Of a stretch of 64,000 nucleotides of DNA, positions 16,563-25,229 are shown one piece after another. Within the stretch, counting starts at the first letter, position 1. Every line of letters begins with the position of its first letter. The DNA is from [Actinomadura] parvosata subsp. kistnae (GTDB lineage: Bacteria; Actinomycetota; Actinomycetes; Streptosporangiales; Streptosporangiaceae). A program made the position numbers and the translations under genes. Under the pieces are notes generated by a model. The model saw only the letters and a program-made list of their open reading frames with translations. It was not told the origin of the DNA and did not search any database. The stretch is from positions 1,785,001 to 1,849,000 of the forward strand of contig NZ_OOHJ01000018.1 of NCBI RefSeq assembly GCF_900323885.1, given 5' to 3'.

Positions 16563-17545
16563 CGGGCCGTTCCTCCCAGCTCTCGCAGCGTGGCCGTGAT
16601 CGTGGCCACGGCGAGCCGGGCCTTGAACGCGTTGCCGTCCCTGGTGGTGGCGCTCGCCAGCTCCGCCTCGGCGGCGCGGCGGAAGGCGCCCTCGTCGGCC
16701 GGGCCGCCGAGCAGCAGGCGCTCGGCCTCGGTGGCGCGCCACGGCTTGGGGGCGACTCCGCCCAGCGCCAGCCGCACGTCGGTGATCGCGCCGTCGCGCA
16801 CCTCCAGCGCCGCCGCGACCGAGACGAGGGCGAACGCGTACGAGGCGCGGTCGCGGACCTTGCGGTAGCGGGAGTTGGCGGCGGCCGGGGCGGGCGGCAG
16901 CTCGACGGCCGTGACGAGCTCGCCGGGGGCCAGCGCGGTCTCGATGTCGGGGGTGTCGCCGGGCAGCCGGTGGAAGTCCGCCATCGGGACGCGGCGGGTG
17001 CCGTCCTGGCCGCGTACCTCCACGATCGCGTCGAGGGCGGCCAGCGCCACGCACAGGTCGGACGGGTGCGCGGCGATGCAGTGCTCGCTGACGCCCAGGA
17101 TGGCCGTGCTCCGGTTGAACCCGCCGAGCGCGTCGCAGCCGGCGCCCGGCTCGCGCTTGTTGCAGGCCGAGGCGTGGTCGTAGAAGTAGGGGCAGCGGGT
17201 GCGCTGGAGCAGGTTGCCGCCGACGGTGGCCATGTTGCGCAGCTGGGCCGAGGCGCCCGACAGCAGCGCCTGCGACACCATCGGGTAGCGGGTGCGCACG
17301 CGTGCGTCGGCGGCCAGGGCGCTGTTGCGGACGAGCGCGCCGATGCGCAGCCCGCCGCTGGGCAGCTCCTCAATCGTGTCGAACGGCAGGCCGGTGACGT
17401 CCACGACGGTGTCGGGGCGTTCGATGCCCTCGCGCATGAGGTCCACCAGGTTGGTGCCGCCGCCGAGGAACTTCACGCCCGGCCCGGTGGCCGCGCGCAC
17501 GGCCTCGTCGACGTCGGCGGCCTTGACGTAGGCGAACGGTCTCAT
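16559..17545 (-). CDS. FAD subunit of the molybdo-dehydrogenase
   Basis: 328 residues. KFLGGGTNLVDLMREG and ATVGGNLLQRTRCPYF are the two FAD-binding signatures of the family, and the C-terminal CO dehydrogenase flavoprotein domain follows. Between them, cysteines in RCPYFYD, SACNKR, AGCDALGG and SEHCIA match the extra [4Fe-4S] cluster seen in PaoB/HcrB-type subunits but absent from classical xanthine dehydrogenase. It is coupled to both neighbours by 4-bp ATGA overlaps, so the three subunits are probably made in fixed ratio. Confidence 0.9.
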   Translation of the reverse strand: MRPFAYVKAADVDEAVRAATGPGVKFLGGGTNLVDLMREGIERPDTVVDVTGLPFDTIEELPSGGLRIGALVRNSALAADARVRTRYPMVSQALLSGASAQLRNMATVGGNLLQRTRCPYFYDHASACNKREPGAGCDALGGFNRSTAILGVSEHCIAAHPSDLCVALAALDAIVEVRGQDGTRRVPMADFHRLPGDTPDIETALAPGELVTAVELPPAPAAANSRYRKVRDRASYAFALVSVAAALEVRDGAITDVRLALGGVAPKPWRATEAERLLLGGPADEGAFRRAAEAELASATTRDGNAFKARLAVATITATLRELGGTAR

Positions 17546-18015
17546 CCGGAGACCTCCTTGATCGCGTCGACGATGCCGTTGTAGGCGCCGCAGCGGCACA
17601 GGTTCCCGCTCATGCGTTCCCTGATCTCGGCGTCGTCGAGGCCGTGCGACCCGGTCACGGCGCTGGGCATGCCGGCCTCGTACTCGGCCAGCATGCCGAT
17701 CGCCGAGCAGAGCTGGCCGGGCGTGCAGTAGCCGCACTGGAGCCCGTCGTTGCGCACGAACGCCTCCTGCAGCGGATGCGTCACGCCCTCGATCGTGGTG
17801 ATCTCCCTGCCGTCGTACTGGACGGCCAGCGCGAGACAGGCGTTGATCCGCACGCCGTCGGCGAGCACCGTGCAGGCCCCGCAGGCGCCCTGGTCGCAGC
17901 CCTTCTTGGGGCCGGTCAGCCCGAGCCGCTCGCGCAGCGCGTCGAGCAGGCTCACCCACGGCTCGACGTCGAGGGACTCGACGGAGCCGTTCACCTTCAT
18001 CCGTATCTCGGTCAC
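17542..18015 (-). CDS. [2Fe-2S] subunit of the molybdo-dehydrogenase
   Basis: 157 residues with both clusters: the plant-ferredoxin type CDQGACGACTVLADG with a later Cys in INACLA, and the helical type CGYCTPGQL plus CRCGAY. It relays electrons from the Mo centre to FAD. I chose GTG 18015 because GGGAGG lies 6 bases upstream; the ATG at 18021 (MPVTEIRM) directly abuts that ribosome site. First gene of the operon, read divergently from a TetR gene across a long inverted repeat. No XdhC-type maturation gene is in view. Confidence 0.9.
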   Translation of the reverse strand: MTEIRMKVNGSVESLDVEPWVSLLDALRERLGLTGPKKGCDQGACGACTVLADGVRINACLALAVQYDGREITTIEGVTHPLQEAFVRNDGLQCGYCTPGQLCSAIGMLAEYEAGMPSAVTGSHGLDDAEIRERMSGNLCRCGAYNGIVDAIKEVSG

Positions 18016-18048
18016 TGGCATCCTCCCGGCTTTGCACCGGACGCTAAC

Positions 18049-18083
18049 AGAACGGCGTTCCCTTAACAAGGGAACGCTGTTCT
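18049..18083. promoter_or_regulatory. Long inverted repeat, TetR operator
   Basis: Left arm AGAACGGCGTTCCCTT (18049-18064) and right arm AAGGGAACGCTGTTCT (18068-18083) are 16-bp arms with one mismatch and a 3-bp spacer. The site sits between the dehydrogenase operon and the divergent tetR, and the inner GGGAACGC... elements could bind two dimers. Confidence 0.75.
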
Positions 18084-18114
18084 TTTAAATCGGCGCCAGT
18101 ATGCTGAGGACGAC

Positions 18115-18771
18115 ATGACGCGGTCGGCATTCCTCCGGGCCCGGCGGCCCGAGCACAAGCAGCAGCGGCGCGAGGCCATCCTCGCCGCCGCGCGCGAGCT
18201 CGCCCGCACCTCAGGGGTACGCAACGTCAGCCTGGGCGCGGTCGCCGAGGCCGTCGGGCTGGCGAAGTCCAACATCGTGCGGTACTTCGGCACCCGCGAG
18301 GAGATCTACCTGGAGCTGCTCGTGGACGAGTGGCACCAGTGGGGCGAGGCCGTCGCCGAGCGCCTGCGCACGGTCGGCTCCACCGCCGAGGCGATGACCG
18401 TGCTCGCCGAGACCATCGCCGACCGGCCGCTCTTCTGCGACCTGCTCGGCCACGCCTCCACCAGCCTCGAGCACAACGTGTCCGTCCCCGCCGCCCGCAC
18501 GTTCAAGCACGCGGTCCTCGACCAGGTCGGCGCGATGGGCGCCGAGCTCGCGCGGGCGACCGACCTGACCGAACGCGAGGGCGCCGAGCTGGTCGGCGCC
18601 GCCAGCGGGCTGGCCGGCATGCTCTACCCGGCCTCCAACCCGCCGCCCGCGCTCGCCCAGGTCTACGCCGAGGACCCCGAGCTGGCCGCCACCTGCCCGG
18701 TGCTGCTGCCGACGCTGCTGCGGGCGCTCTCCGCGCTGGCGGCCGGCCTGCCCACGCTCAGGGAACGCTGA
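18115..18771 (+). CDS. TetR family repressor of the dehydrogenase operon
   Basis: 218 residues. RREAILAAARELARTSGVRNVSLGAVAEAVGLAKSNIVRYFGTREEIYLELL is a canonical TetR DNA-binding domain at about 20-70. The C-terminal part resembles the TetR_C_17 type group (LFCDLLGHASTSLEHNVS). Its position across the inverted repeat from the molybdo-dehydrogenase genes implies that it represses them and itself, with an aldehyde or aromatic inducer as a plausible ligand. Confidence 0.88.
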   Translation: MTRSAFLRARRPEHKQQRREAILAAARELARTSGVRNVSLGAVAEAVGLAKSNIVRYFGTREEIYLELLVDEWHQWGEAVAERLRTVGSTAEAMTVLAETIADRPLFCDLLGHASTSLEHNVSVPAARTFKHAVLDQVGAMGAELARATDLTEREGAELVGAASGLAGMLYPASNPPPALAQVYAEDPELAATCPVLLPTLLRALSALAAGLPTLRER

Positions 18772-18858
18772 AAGTTTCACCCCTCTCCAGGCATTCCTGA
18801 CCGCCTGTCACTCCTTCGCTGTACATCGGAGCGGATTCTGCGGACCATGTGCCGTACC

Positions 18859-18868
18859 TAACCGGTTA
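18859..18868. promoter_or_regulatory. TAACCGGTTA palindrome before the mannanase gene
   Basis: A perfect 10-bp palindrome with central CG, 24 bp before the mannanase ATG, where a LacI-type repressor could block transcription. A related but imperfect TTATCCGGTTCA occurs 13 bp before the second lacI gene (33492-33503). Confidence 0.4.
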
Positions 18869-18891
18869 ACACCACCAGAAGGGCACCCCCC

Positions 18892-20499
18892 ATGACCAAA
18901 CGACTCGGGCTCGCGGCGGCGGCGCTCCTGTCGCTGCTCGTCTCGATGCTGATCGTCCCCGCGCCCGCGCACGCCGCGGTCGGGCTCCGGGTCAGCGGCA
19001 CCAAGATCCTGGAGGCCAACGGGAACGCGTTCGTCATGCGCGGCGTCAGCCACGCGCACACCTGGTACACGAGCCAGACCAGCTCCTTCGCCAACATCAA
19101 GGCCCTGCGCGCCAACACCGTGCGCGTCGTGCTCAGCGGCGGCCGATGGACCCCCAACAACGCCACCGACGTGGCCAACGTCGTCTCCCTGTGCCGGCAG
19201 AACCGGTTAATATGCGTGCTCGAAAACCACGACACCACCGGGTACGGCGAGCAGAGCGGCGCGTACACGCTCGACCAGGCCGTCGACTACTGGAGCAGCG
19301 TCCGGAGCGCCCTCACCGGCACCGAAGACTTCATCATCGTCAACATCGGCAACGAGCCGTACGGCAACAACAACGTCTCCGCCTGGACCGCCGCCACCAG
19401 CAACGCCATCACCCGCATGCGCAGCCTCGGCTTCCAGCACATGCTGATGGTCGACGCCCCCAACTGGGGCCAGGACTGGCAGTTCACCATGCGCGACAAC
19501 GCCAAGACCGTCGCCGCCGCCGACACCCAGAAGAACACCGTGTTCTCCATCCACATGTACGGCGTCTTCGACACCGCCGCCGAGATCACCGCCTACCTCG
19601 ACGCCTTCCAGACCGCCGGCCTGCCCCTCGTGATCGGCGAATTCGGCTTCAACCACTCCGACGGCGACCCCGACGAGGACACCATCATGGCGCAGGCCGT
19701 GTCCCGCGGCATCGGCTACATCGGCTGGTCATGGAGCGGCAACGGCGGCGGCGTCGAATACCTCGACATGGTCACCAACTTCAACCCCGCCGCCCTCACC
19801 TCCTGGGGACAACGCATCTTCAACGGCGCCAACGGCATCGCCGCCACCTCCCGCGAAGCCACCTACTTCAGCGGCGGCAGCACCGACACCACCGCCCCCA
19901 CCACACCCGGCACCCCCGCCGCGTCCGGCATCACCTCCACCGGCGCCACCCTCACCTGGACCGCCTCCACCGACTCCGGCGGCTCCGGGCTCGCCGGCTA
20001 CGACGTCTACCGCGAGCAGGGCACCACCGACCCCCTCCTCGGCTCCGCCACCACCAACTCCGTCACCCTGACCGGCCTCACGCCCTCCACCCAGTACCAG
20101 GTGTACGTGCGGGCACGGGACGGCGCCGGCAACCAGTCCACCGCCTCCGCCCTCGCCACCTTCACCACCTCCGGCGGCGGCACCGGCGGCGGCTGCACCG
20201 CCGCCGGTACCGTGCAGAGCCAGTGGAACGGCGGATACGTCGTCCAACCCGTCACCGTCACCAACACCGGCACTACGGGCATCACCGGCTGGACCGTCAC
20301 CTTCACCCTGCCCGCCGGCCACACCCTGGCCGGGTCGTGGAACGCGTCGGTGAGCGTCAACGGCCAGACGGTCACCGCCAGGAACGCCGGCTACAACGGC
20401 ACCGTGGGAGCCGGGGCCTCGACCAGCTTCGGCTTCCAGGTCACCCGACCCGGGGGGAACACGGCGACGGTCAGCTCGTACACGTGCGCCACCTCCTGA
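18892..20499 (+). CDS. Secreted GH5 beta-mannanase with FN3 and CBM2
   Basis: 535 residues. Signal peptide about 1-28 (PAPAHA-A). Catalytic domain about 29-318 with acid/base E155 in NIGNEPYG and nucleophile E250 in VIGEFGFNHSDGD. The NAFVMRGVSHAHTWY opening and DAPNWGQDWQ loop are characteristic of GH5 subfamily 8 mannan endo-beta-1,4-mannosidases of actinomycetes. An FN3 module (about 340-428), a Gly/Thr linker and a C-terminal CBM2 (about 437-535, with CTAAGTVQSQWNGGYVVQP and the closing Cys) follow. It degrades plant mannans attached to cellulose. A strong terminator follows. Confidence 0.93.
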   Translation: MTKRLGLAAAALLSLLVSMLIVPAPAHAAVGLRVSGTKILEANGNAFVMRGVSHAHTWYTSQTSSFANIKALRANTVRVVLSGGRWTPNNATDVANVVSLCRQNRLICVLENHDTTGYGEQSGAYTLDQAVDYWSSVRSALTGTEDFIIVNIGNEPYGNNNVSAWTAATSNAITRMRSLGFQHMLMVDAPNWGQDWQFTMRDNAKTVAAADTQKNTVFSIHMYGVFDTAAEITAYLDAFQTAGLPLVIGEFGFNHSDGDPDEDTIMAQAVSRGIGYIGWSWSGNGGGVEYLDMVTNFNPAALTSWGQRIFNGANGIAATSREATYFSGGSTDTTAPTTPGTPAASGITSTGATLTWTASTDSGGSGLAGYDVYREQGTTDPLLGSATTNSVTLTGLTPSTQYQVYVRARDGAGNQSTASALATFTTSGGGTGGGCTAAGTVQSQWNGGYVVQPVTVTNTGTTGITGWTVTFTLPAGHTLAGSWNASVSVNGQTVTARNAGYNGTVGAGASTSFGFQVTRPGGNTATVSSYTCATS

Positions 20500-20508
20500 C
20501 GGTTTAGC

Positions 20509-20541
20509 GCGGGCCGCCCCCACGCTCGTGGGGCGGCCCGC
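20509..20541 (+). terminator. GC-rich hairpin terminator after the mannanase gene
   Basis: Left arm GCGGGCCGCCCCCACG (20509-20524) pairs with CGTGGGGCGGCCCGC (20527-20541) over a 2-nt loop with one bulged C. It begins 9 bp after the stop. No U-tract, as is usual in actinomycetes. Confidence 0.75.
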
Positions 20542-21172
20542 TGACGTAGGTGCCGCTGGTGCGACCCGCCCGTTCGGGTACGGCGCACTCGCGCGGGTGC
20601 GGCTGGGCGCGCTGGGTTGCGTTGCGCGCCGTCCACGTTGCGCCGCGCCGCGCCGCACTGCACGACTACTCGCCGACCCGGCGCCGGAAGCCAGGGCCCA
20701 GCGGCCGGCTGGCCGTGGCGGCCTTGCGCCGCGCCAAACGGGCGGGCCGCCCCGCCGACGGGCCTTCGCGCCGCCAAGCCGGACCCGCGGACCTTCGCGC
20801 TGCCGCGCCCGGACGCACGGGCCAGCGGCGCGGCGAGCCGGCGACAGGCCGTGGCGCGGCGGCGACAGGCCGTGGCGCGGCGGCGACAGGCCGTGGCGCG
20901 GCGGGCCGACCGCGGGCGGCCGGCGCTCGTTCACGGCGCCGGGTCGGCGGGAGGTGGTGCGGTGCGGCTCGGCGCAACGTGGTCGGCGCCCAGCGAAACG
21001 TGCCGGGGCGAGCGAGCCACCGCGCGCCGTGCCGGACGGGCAGCCCATCGACCGGAGTGTGGCCGGGCCAGCCGCCGGCGGCGGGCGCTCGTTCACGGCG
21101 CCGGGTCGGCGGGAGGTGGTGCGGCGTGGCTCGGCGCGACGTCGACGGCGCCCGCGAGACGGGCCGGAGGCG
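20542..21172. repeat. Repeat-rich 630-bp stretch without a recognisable gene
   Basis: It contains a tandem triplet of the 19-bp unit GGCGACAGGCCGTGGCGCG at about 20839-20896. There is also a direct repeat of about 60 bp (GCTCGTTCACGGCGCCGGGT... GAGGTGGTGCGG) at about 20927-20987 and again near 21088-21148. A shorter inverted copy of the GGCGCCGGGTCGGCG core lies near 20665-20682. Frames are open in several phases only because of extreme GC; their products are Arg/Ala/Gly-rich with no domain. The stretch lies between a terminator and the end of lacI. Confidence 0.6.
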
Positions 21173-22186
21173 TCAGGACACGCCGGGTGGGGAGGTGGAG
21201 TCGCGGATGACGAGTTGGCAGGGCAATGTGTGGACGCCCGGCGTGGCCTTGCCGTCGATGGCGGCGAACAGGTGCTGGGCCGCCGTCCGGCCCAACACCT
21301 CCAGGTTCATGTCCACGGTCGTCAGGGCGGGGCGCGTCTCGGTGGACAGGACTTCCCAGTTGTCGTAGCCCACCACCGCGATGTCGTCGGGGACTCGCCG
21401 CCCGCGTTCGCGTACCGCTTCCACGAAGCCGGCGGCGATCTGGTCGCTGCCGCAGAAGACGGCGTCGATCTCGGGTTCGGCCATGAGGAGCATTTCGGCG
21501 GCGTGGCGGCCCCACCTCTGTGACCACACGCCTGAGAGGGTCTGGCCGGCCTGTTCGACGCCTGCTTCGGTGAGGGCGCGGTGGAAGCCTTCCTCGCGGT
21601 CGCGGGCCGCCTTGTAGTGGGTGGGGCCGGTGACGTGGCCGATGCGGCGGCGGCCGAGGGCGAGGAGGTGGTTGACGGCCATGGCTGCGGCGCCGACGTC
21701 GTCGGGGACGAAGGAGACGTCCGAGGGGTCGTCGGAGGGGCCGTAGGCGTACACGACGGGGACCGGCAGGTCCTTGCTGACGGACGGCCGTGGGTTGGTG
21801 CTCTCCCCCACGACGATGAGGCCGTCCACGCGCCGGGACAGCAGGGCGCGCAGGTGGTGCTGTTCTCTGATCGCGTCCCCGCGCGCGTCGCAGAGCAGCA
21901 CCGCCATCTCGCCGGCGCCGAAGGCGTCCTCGGCGCCGAGGAGGACGGGGATGCCGAAGCGGCCGACGCTGTCGGAGGTCAGCAGCCCCACGGTCCTGGT
22001 CTGGCCGGACAGGAGTCCTCTGGCCAGGGCGTTCGGCTGGAAGGAGAGCTCGGCCGCGGCGGCGAGCACGCGTTCGCGCGTGGCCGCCCGCACGTCCTGG
22101 CGCCCGTTGAGCGCTTTGGAGGCCGTGGCGATCGATACCCCCGCCAGCGAGGCCACGTCGTTGATGGTCGCCCGCTTACCCGCCAT
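21173..22186 (-). CDS. LacI family regulator of the sugar locus
   Basis: 337 residues. TINDVASLAGVSIATASKALNG is the helix-turn-helix and hinge (residues 7-28), followed by PNALARGLLSGQ with the minor-groove Leu region. The periplasmic-binding-protein-like core is complete (TVGLLTSDSVGRFG, VDGLIVVGES, AVFCGSDQIAAGF, VVGYDNWEVLS, PALTTVDMN). It is divergent from the ABC importer and is its natural repressor. Near its own start lies CGAAACCCTTTTCG, and two lac-like 14-bp sites lie inside operon genes. Inducer inferred to be an imported oligosaccharide. Confidence 0.92.
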   Translation of the reverse strand: MAGKRATINDVASLAGVSIATASKALNGRQDVRAATRERVLAAAAELSFQPNALARGLLSGQTRTVGLLTSDSVGRFGIPVLLGAEDAFGAGEMAVLLCDARGDAIREQHHLRALLSRRVDGLIVVGESTNPRPSVSKDLPVPVVYAYGPSDDPSDVSFVPDDVGAAAMAVNHLLALGRRRIGHVTGPTHYKAARDREEGFHRALTEAGVEQAGQTLSGVWSQRWGRHAAEMLLMAEPEIDAVFCGSDQIAAGFVEAVRERGRRVPDDIAVVGYDNWEVLSTETRPALTTVDMNLEVLGRTAAQHLFAAIDGKATPGVHTLPCQLVIRDSTSPPGVS

Positions 22187-22190
22187 ACTT

Positions 22191-22276
22191 CGAAACCCTT
22201 TTCGGTGATTTGTGAACCGCTTAGCACCATAGCACCCATTGACATGGGCTCATGTTTCTTCTACGTTTCCGAAAAC
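22191..22276. promoter_or_regulatory. Divergent promoter region with two imperfect palindromes
   Basis: CGAAACCCTTTTCG (22191-22204) is 5 bp from the lacI start and GTTTCCGAAAAC (22265-22276) is 22 bp before the lipoprotein gene. Both carry GAAA/TTTC arms. Either may bind the adjacent LacI protein, but they differ from the stronger intragenic sites. Confidence 0.4.
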
Positions 22277-22297
22277 CTTTAAGTCCAGGAGCAGATC

Positions 22298-23560
22298 ATG
22301 AGACGAAGGCTGGCCGGGATCTCCCTCCTCGGTGTGTTAACGCTCACAGCAGCGGCCTGCGGCAACAGCGGCGGCGGGACACAGCAGGCGGACGGCCCCG
22401 TGACCATCACCATGTGGACCCGCGCGGCCACGCAGACCCAGAGCGAGCGCCTGGTCGCGGAGTACAACAAGACCCACAAGAACCAGGTCAAGCTCACCGT
22501 CATCCCCACCGACAACTACCAGCCCCGCATCGCCGCCGCGGCCGGCGCCAAGCAGCTGCCCGACGTGTTCGCGGCGGACGTCATCTTCGTCCCGAACTAC
22601 ACCTCCCAGGGCCTGTTCATGGACATCACGGACAGGATCGCGGCCCTGCCGTTCAAGGACAAGCTCGCACCCTCGCACATGAAGCTGGGCACGCTGGACA
22701 ACCGCCAGTACACCCTCCCCCACACTCTGGACCTGTCGGTCTGGTTCTGGAACAAGGACCTGTACGAGAAGGCCGGTCTCGACCCCGAGAAGGGTCCCAA
22801 GACGCTCAAGGAGTTCGCCCAGCAGGCCACCACCATCCAGGAGAAGCTGGGCAAGGACGGCCAGGTGCACGGCACCTTCTTCGGCGGCAACTGCGGCGGC
22901 TGCTACGTCTTCACGTTCTGGCCGTCCGTCTGGGCCGCCGGCGCGCAGGTCATGGACGACAAGGGCACCACGTCGCTGAACGACCAGCCCGCCATGACCG
23001 AGGTGTTCAGGATCTGGCGCGAGCTGTACGAGAAGAAGGTCACCGGCCCGACGGCCAAGGAGGAGCAGGGCCCCACCTGGACCGGTTTCTTCCCCAAGGG
23101 TGAGATCGGCGTAATGCCGATGCCGTCCACCACGCTCGGCCTGATGCCGAAGGACATGAAGATCGGCGTCACCCCGATCGCGGGCCCGGACGGCGGCGAG
23201 TCCACGTTCGTCGGCGGCGACTCGGTCGGGATCTCCGCGACGTCGAAGAACGCCGACGCGGCCTGGGAGTTCGTCTCCTGGACGGTCTCGGACCAGGCGC
23301 AGGTCGAGGTGATGGCCAAGAACAAGGACGTGCTCGCGCGGACGGACCTGGCCAGCAACAAGTACTCGGCCGAGGACCCGCGCGTGGTGCTGATCAACTC
23401 GCTGGTCGCCAAGGGGCAGACGCCGTTCGCGCTGCGGTTCGGCCAGACCTACAACGATCCGCAGGGCCCGTGGCTGCGGCTGGCCAGGGAGGCCGTCTTC
23501 GGTGACGCCTCGAAGGTGCCGCAGCTCAACGCCGAGATCACGAAGTCGCTGCAGCAATGA
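22298..23560 (+). CDS. ABC sugar importer, substrate-binding lipoprotein
   Basis: 420 residues. The lipobox LTLTAAACGNS places the lipidated Cys at residue 21, followed by a GGG-rich tether. The rest is a group 1 solute-binding protein (ITMWTRAATQTQSERLVAEYNK, LPDVFAADVIFVPNY, WEFVSWTVSDQAQ). AGGAGCAGATC precedes the ATG. Codon 14 is TTA, rare here, and lies within a 14-bp lac-like operator. The stop overlaps the first permease start by ATGA. No ATPase gene is in the operon; a shared MsiK-type ATPase is the usual solution in actinomycetes. Confidence 0.92.
   Translation: MRRRLAGISLLGVLTLTAAACGNSGGGTQQADGPVTITMWTRAATQTQSERLVAEYNKTHKNQVKLTVIPTDNYQPRIAAAAGAKQLPDVFAADVIFVPNYTSQGLFMDITDRIAALPFKDKLAPSHMKLGTLDNRQYTLPHTLDLSVWFWNKDLYEKAGLDPEKGPKTLKEFAQQATTIQEKLGKDGQVHGTFFGGNCGGCYVFTFWPSVWAAGAQVMDDKGTTSLNDQPAMTEVFRIWRELYEKKVTGPTAKEEQGPTWTGFFPKGEIGVMPMPSTTLGLMPKDMKIGVTPIAGPDGGESTFVGGDSVGISATSKNADAAWEFVSWTVSDQAQVEVMAKNKDVLARTDLASNKYSAEDPRVVLINSLVAKGQTPFALRFGQTYNDPQGPWLRLAREAVFGDASKVPQLNAEITKSLQQ
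22335..22348. promoter_or_regulatory. Intragenic LacI-type operator in the binding-protein gene
   Basis: TGTTAACGCTCACA, 13 of 14 bases identical to the site at 27092-27105 and close to the symmetric lac half-site pair TGTGAGC/GCTCACA. It lies 37 bp after the ATG within signal-peptide codons. Repressor binding here would block elongation; inferred. Confidence 0.6.
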
Positions 23561-24468
23561 CGCTGACGGTCACGCGCTCCAGGCGGGCGGCTCACAGCGC
23601 GCCGTCCGCCCGGTGGCGCAGCAGGAAGGTGCAGGGCTGGCTGTACGCGGCTCCGACGGCCGTCATCGTGGGCGTGTTGTTCCTCGCCCCGCTGGTGCTG
23701 GTCGTCTGGATGTCGCTGAACCGCTGGCCCCTGCTGGGCCAGGCCACGTTCAACGCTCCCGCCAACTACGTCAAGATCGCCGACAATCCGCTCTTCCTCG
23801 ACGCGGTGGTCTTCACGCTGAAGTACACGGCCATCACGACAGTGCTGCTGTCGGGGGTGGCGCTGGGGCTGGCGCTGCTCGTGCAGGACCGCCGGCCGGG
23901 CATCGCGTTCTTCAGGACGGCGTTCTTCCTGCCGGGCGCGGTCGGCTTCGCGGCGGCGGGCCTGCTGTTCTACGGGATGCTGAACAACGACTTCGGCCCC
24001 ATCGACCCGATGCTGCAGGCCCTCGGCATCACGAGCGAGCCGGTCAAGTGGATCGGCACGCCGAACATGGCGCTGTTCTCCACGATCACGCTGGTGATCT
24101 GGCGGTTCGCCGGGTTCAACATGCTGATCCTGCTGACGGGGCTGCAGGCCATCCCGACCGAGGTGTACGAGGCCGCGCGCAGCGACGGCGCGAACCGCTG
24201 GCAGATCTTCACCAGGATCACGCTGCCGCTGCTGCGCCCGACGCTGGCGCTGATGCTGATCCTCAGCGTCACGGGCTCGCTGCTGGCCTTCGACCAGTTC
24301 TTCGTCTTCACCAACGGCGGCCCGGACAACAGCACCGTCTCCATGGTGATGGTCGTCTACCGGGACGCGTTCTTCCGTTTCGACCTCGGCGGCGCCGCGG
24401 CCCTGTCGGTCGTGCTGCTGGTGGCCCTGGTCGGGCTCAACACGCTGATGATGCGGAGGCTCCGTTGA
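23557..24468 (+). CDS. ABC sugar importer, permease 1
   Basis: 303 residues and six membrane spans. The cytoplasmic EAA loop EVYEAARSDGANRWQIFTRITLPLLRP is intact and is the docking site for the ATPase. The N-terminus is basic (SRRAAHSAPSARWRSRK). MalF/UgpA-type. Coupled to the lipoprotein gene by ATGA and to permease 2 by TTGA. Confidence 0.92.
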   Translation: MTLTVTRSRRAAHSAPSARWRSRKVQGWLYAAPTAVIVGVLFLAPLVLVVWMSLNRWPLLGQATFNAPANYVKIADNPLFLDAVVFTLKYTAITTVLLSGVALGLALLVQDRRPGIAFFRTAFFLPGAVGFAAAGLLFYGMLNNDFGPIDPMLQALGITSEPVKWIGTPNMALFSTITLVIWRFAGFNMLILLTGLQAIPTEVYEAARSDGANRWQIFTRITLPLLRPTLALMLILSVTGSLLAFDQFFVFTNGGPDNSTVSMVMVVYRDAFFRFDLGGAAALSVVLLVALVGLNTLMMRRLR

Positions 24469-25229
24469 GCCGTTACCTCACTTTGTCCGCTCTGGCGGTG
24501 CTGTTCCTGTTCCCGCTGGTGTGGAGCGGTTACGCCTCGCTGGAGGAGCCGTCGAACTACCTGGAGATGGCCCGCTTCGGCGAGGGCATCGACACCTACG
24601 CCGTCAACAGCGTGCTGGTGTCGGTCATGACGGTGGGCGGCACGCTGGTCGTCTCGGCGCTCGGCGGCTACGGCTTCGCCCGCTTCGACTTCCCGGGCAA
24701 GAACGTGCTGTTCCTGGCCACGCTGGCGATCCTCATGGTGCCGTACGCGACGATCCTGATCCCGCTCTACGTGCTGCTCGGCTATCTCGGGCTGCAGAAC
24801 TCGCTGGTCGGGCTGTCGCTGGTGTTCGTGATGTTCCAGCTCCCGTTCGCGTTGTTCATGATGCGCAACGCGTTCGAGGCGCTGCCGCGCGAGCTGGAGG
24901 AGGCCGCGCTGGTGGACGGCTGCGGCACTTTCCGGGCGTTCGCGCGGATCCTGCTGCACGCGGTGCGGCCGGCGCTGATCACGGTGGGCCTGTTCGCGTT
25001 CCTGGCCTCGTGGAACGACTTCTTCGCGCCGCTCATCCTGCTCAACGACGGATCGTCCTTCACGCTGCCGGTGGCCGTGGTGAGCATGACGCAGCACACG
25101 TTCGGCGCCATCGACTACGGCATGCTCCAGGCCGGCGTGATGGTCATGGCGCTTCCCTGTCTCGTCCTCTTCATCGTTCTGCAGCGCCACTACGTGCGCG
25201 GATTCATGTCAGGAGCTCTGCGTGGCTAA
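24465..25229 (+). CDS. ABC sugar importer, permease 2
   Basis: 254 residues from a TTG start at 24465 that overlaps the preceding stop (TTGA); this gives SRYLTLSALAVLFLFPLVW as the first span. The EAA loop ELEEAALVDGCGTFRAFARILLHAVRP is intact. MalG/UgpE-type. The end overlaps the GH127 start by 8 bp, so transport and intracellular hydrolysis are translationally linked. The N-terminus is short compared with typical MalG relatives. Confidence 0.9.
   Translation: MSRYLTLSALAVLFLFPLVWSGYASLEEPSNYLEMARFGEGIDTYAVNSVLVSVMTVGGTLVVSALGGYGFARFDFPGKNVLFLATLAILMVPYATILIPLYVLLGYLGLQNSLVGLSLVFVMFQLPFALFMMRNAFEALPRELEEAALVDGCGTFRAFARILLHAVRPALITVGLFAFLASWNDFFAPLILLNDGSSFTLPVAVVSMTQHTFGAIDYGMLQAGVMVMALPCLVLFIVLQRHYVRGFMSGALRG

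Noticed and set aside
13669..17373. A 1,234-codon frame on the same strand as the dehydrogenase operon
   Set aside because: It runs out of phase through the FAD and Mo subunits, and its composition is low-complexity. The true genes have cofactor motifs and ATGA junctions.
20528..21523. A 331-codon + frame through the repeat block and into lacI
   Set aside because: The product is Arg/Ala/Gly repeat sequence with no domain, and its end is antisense to the conserved LacI ligand domain.
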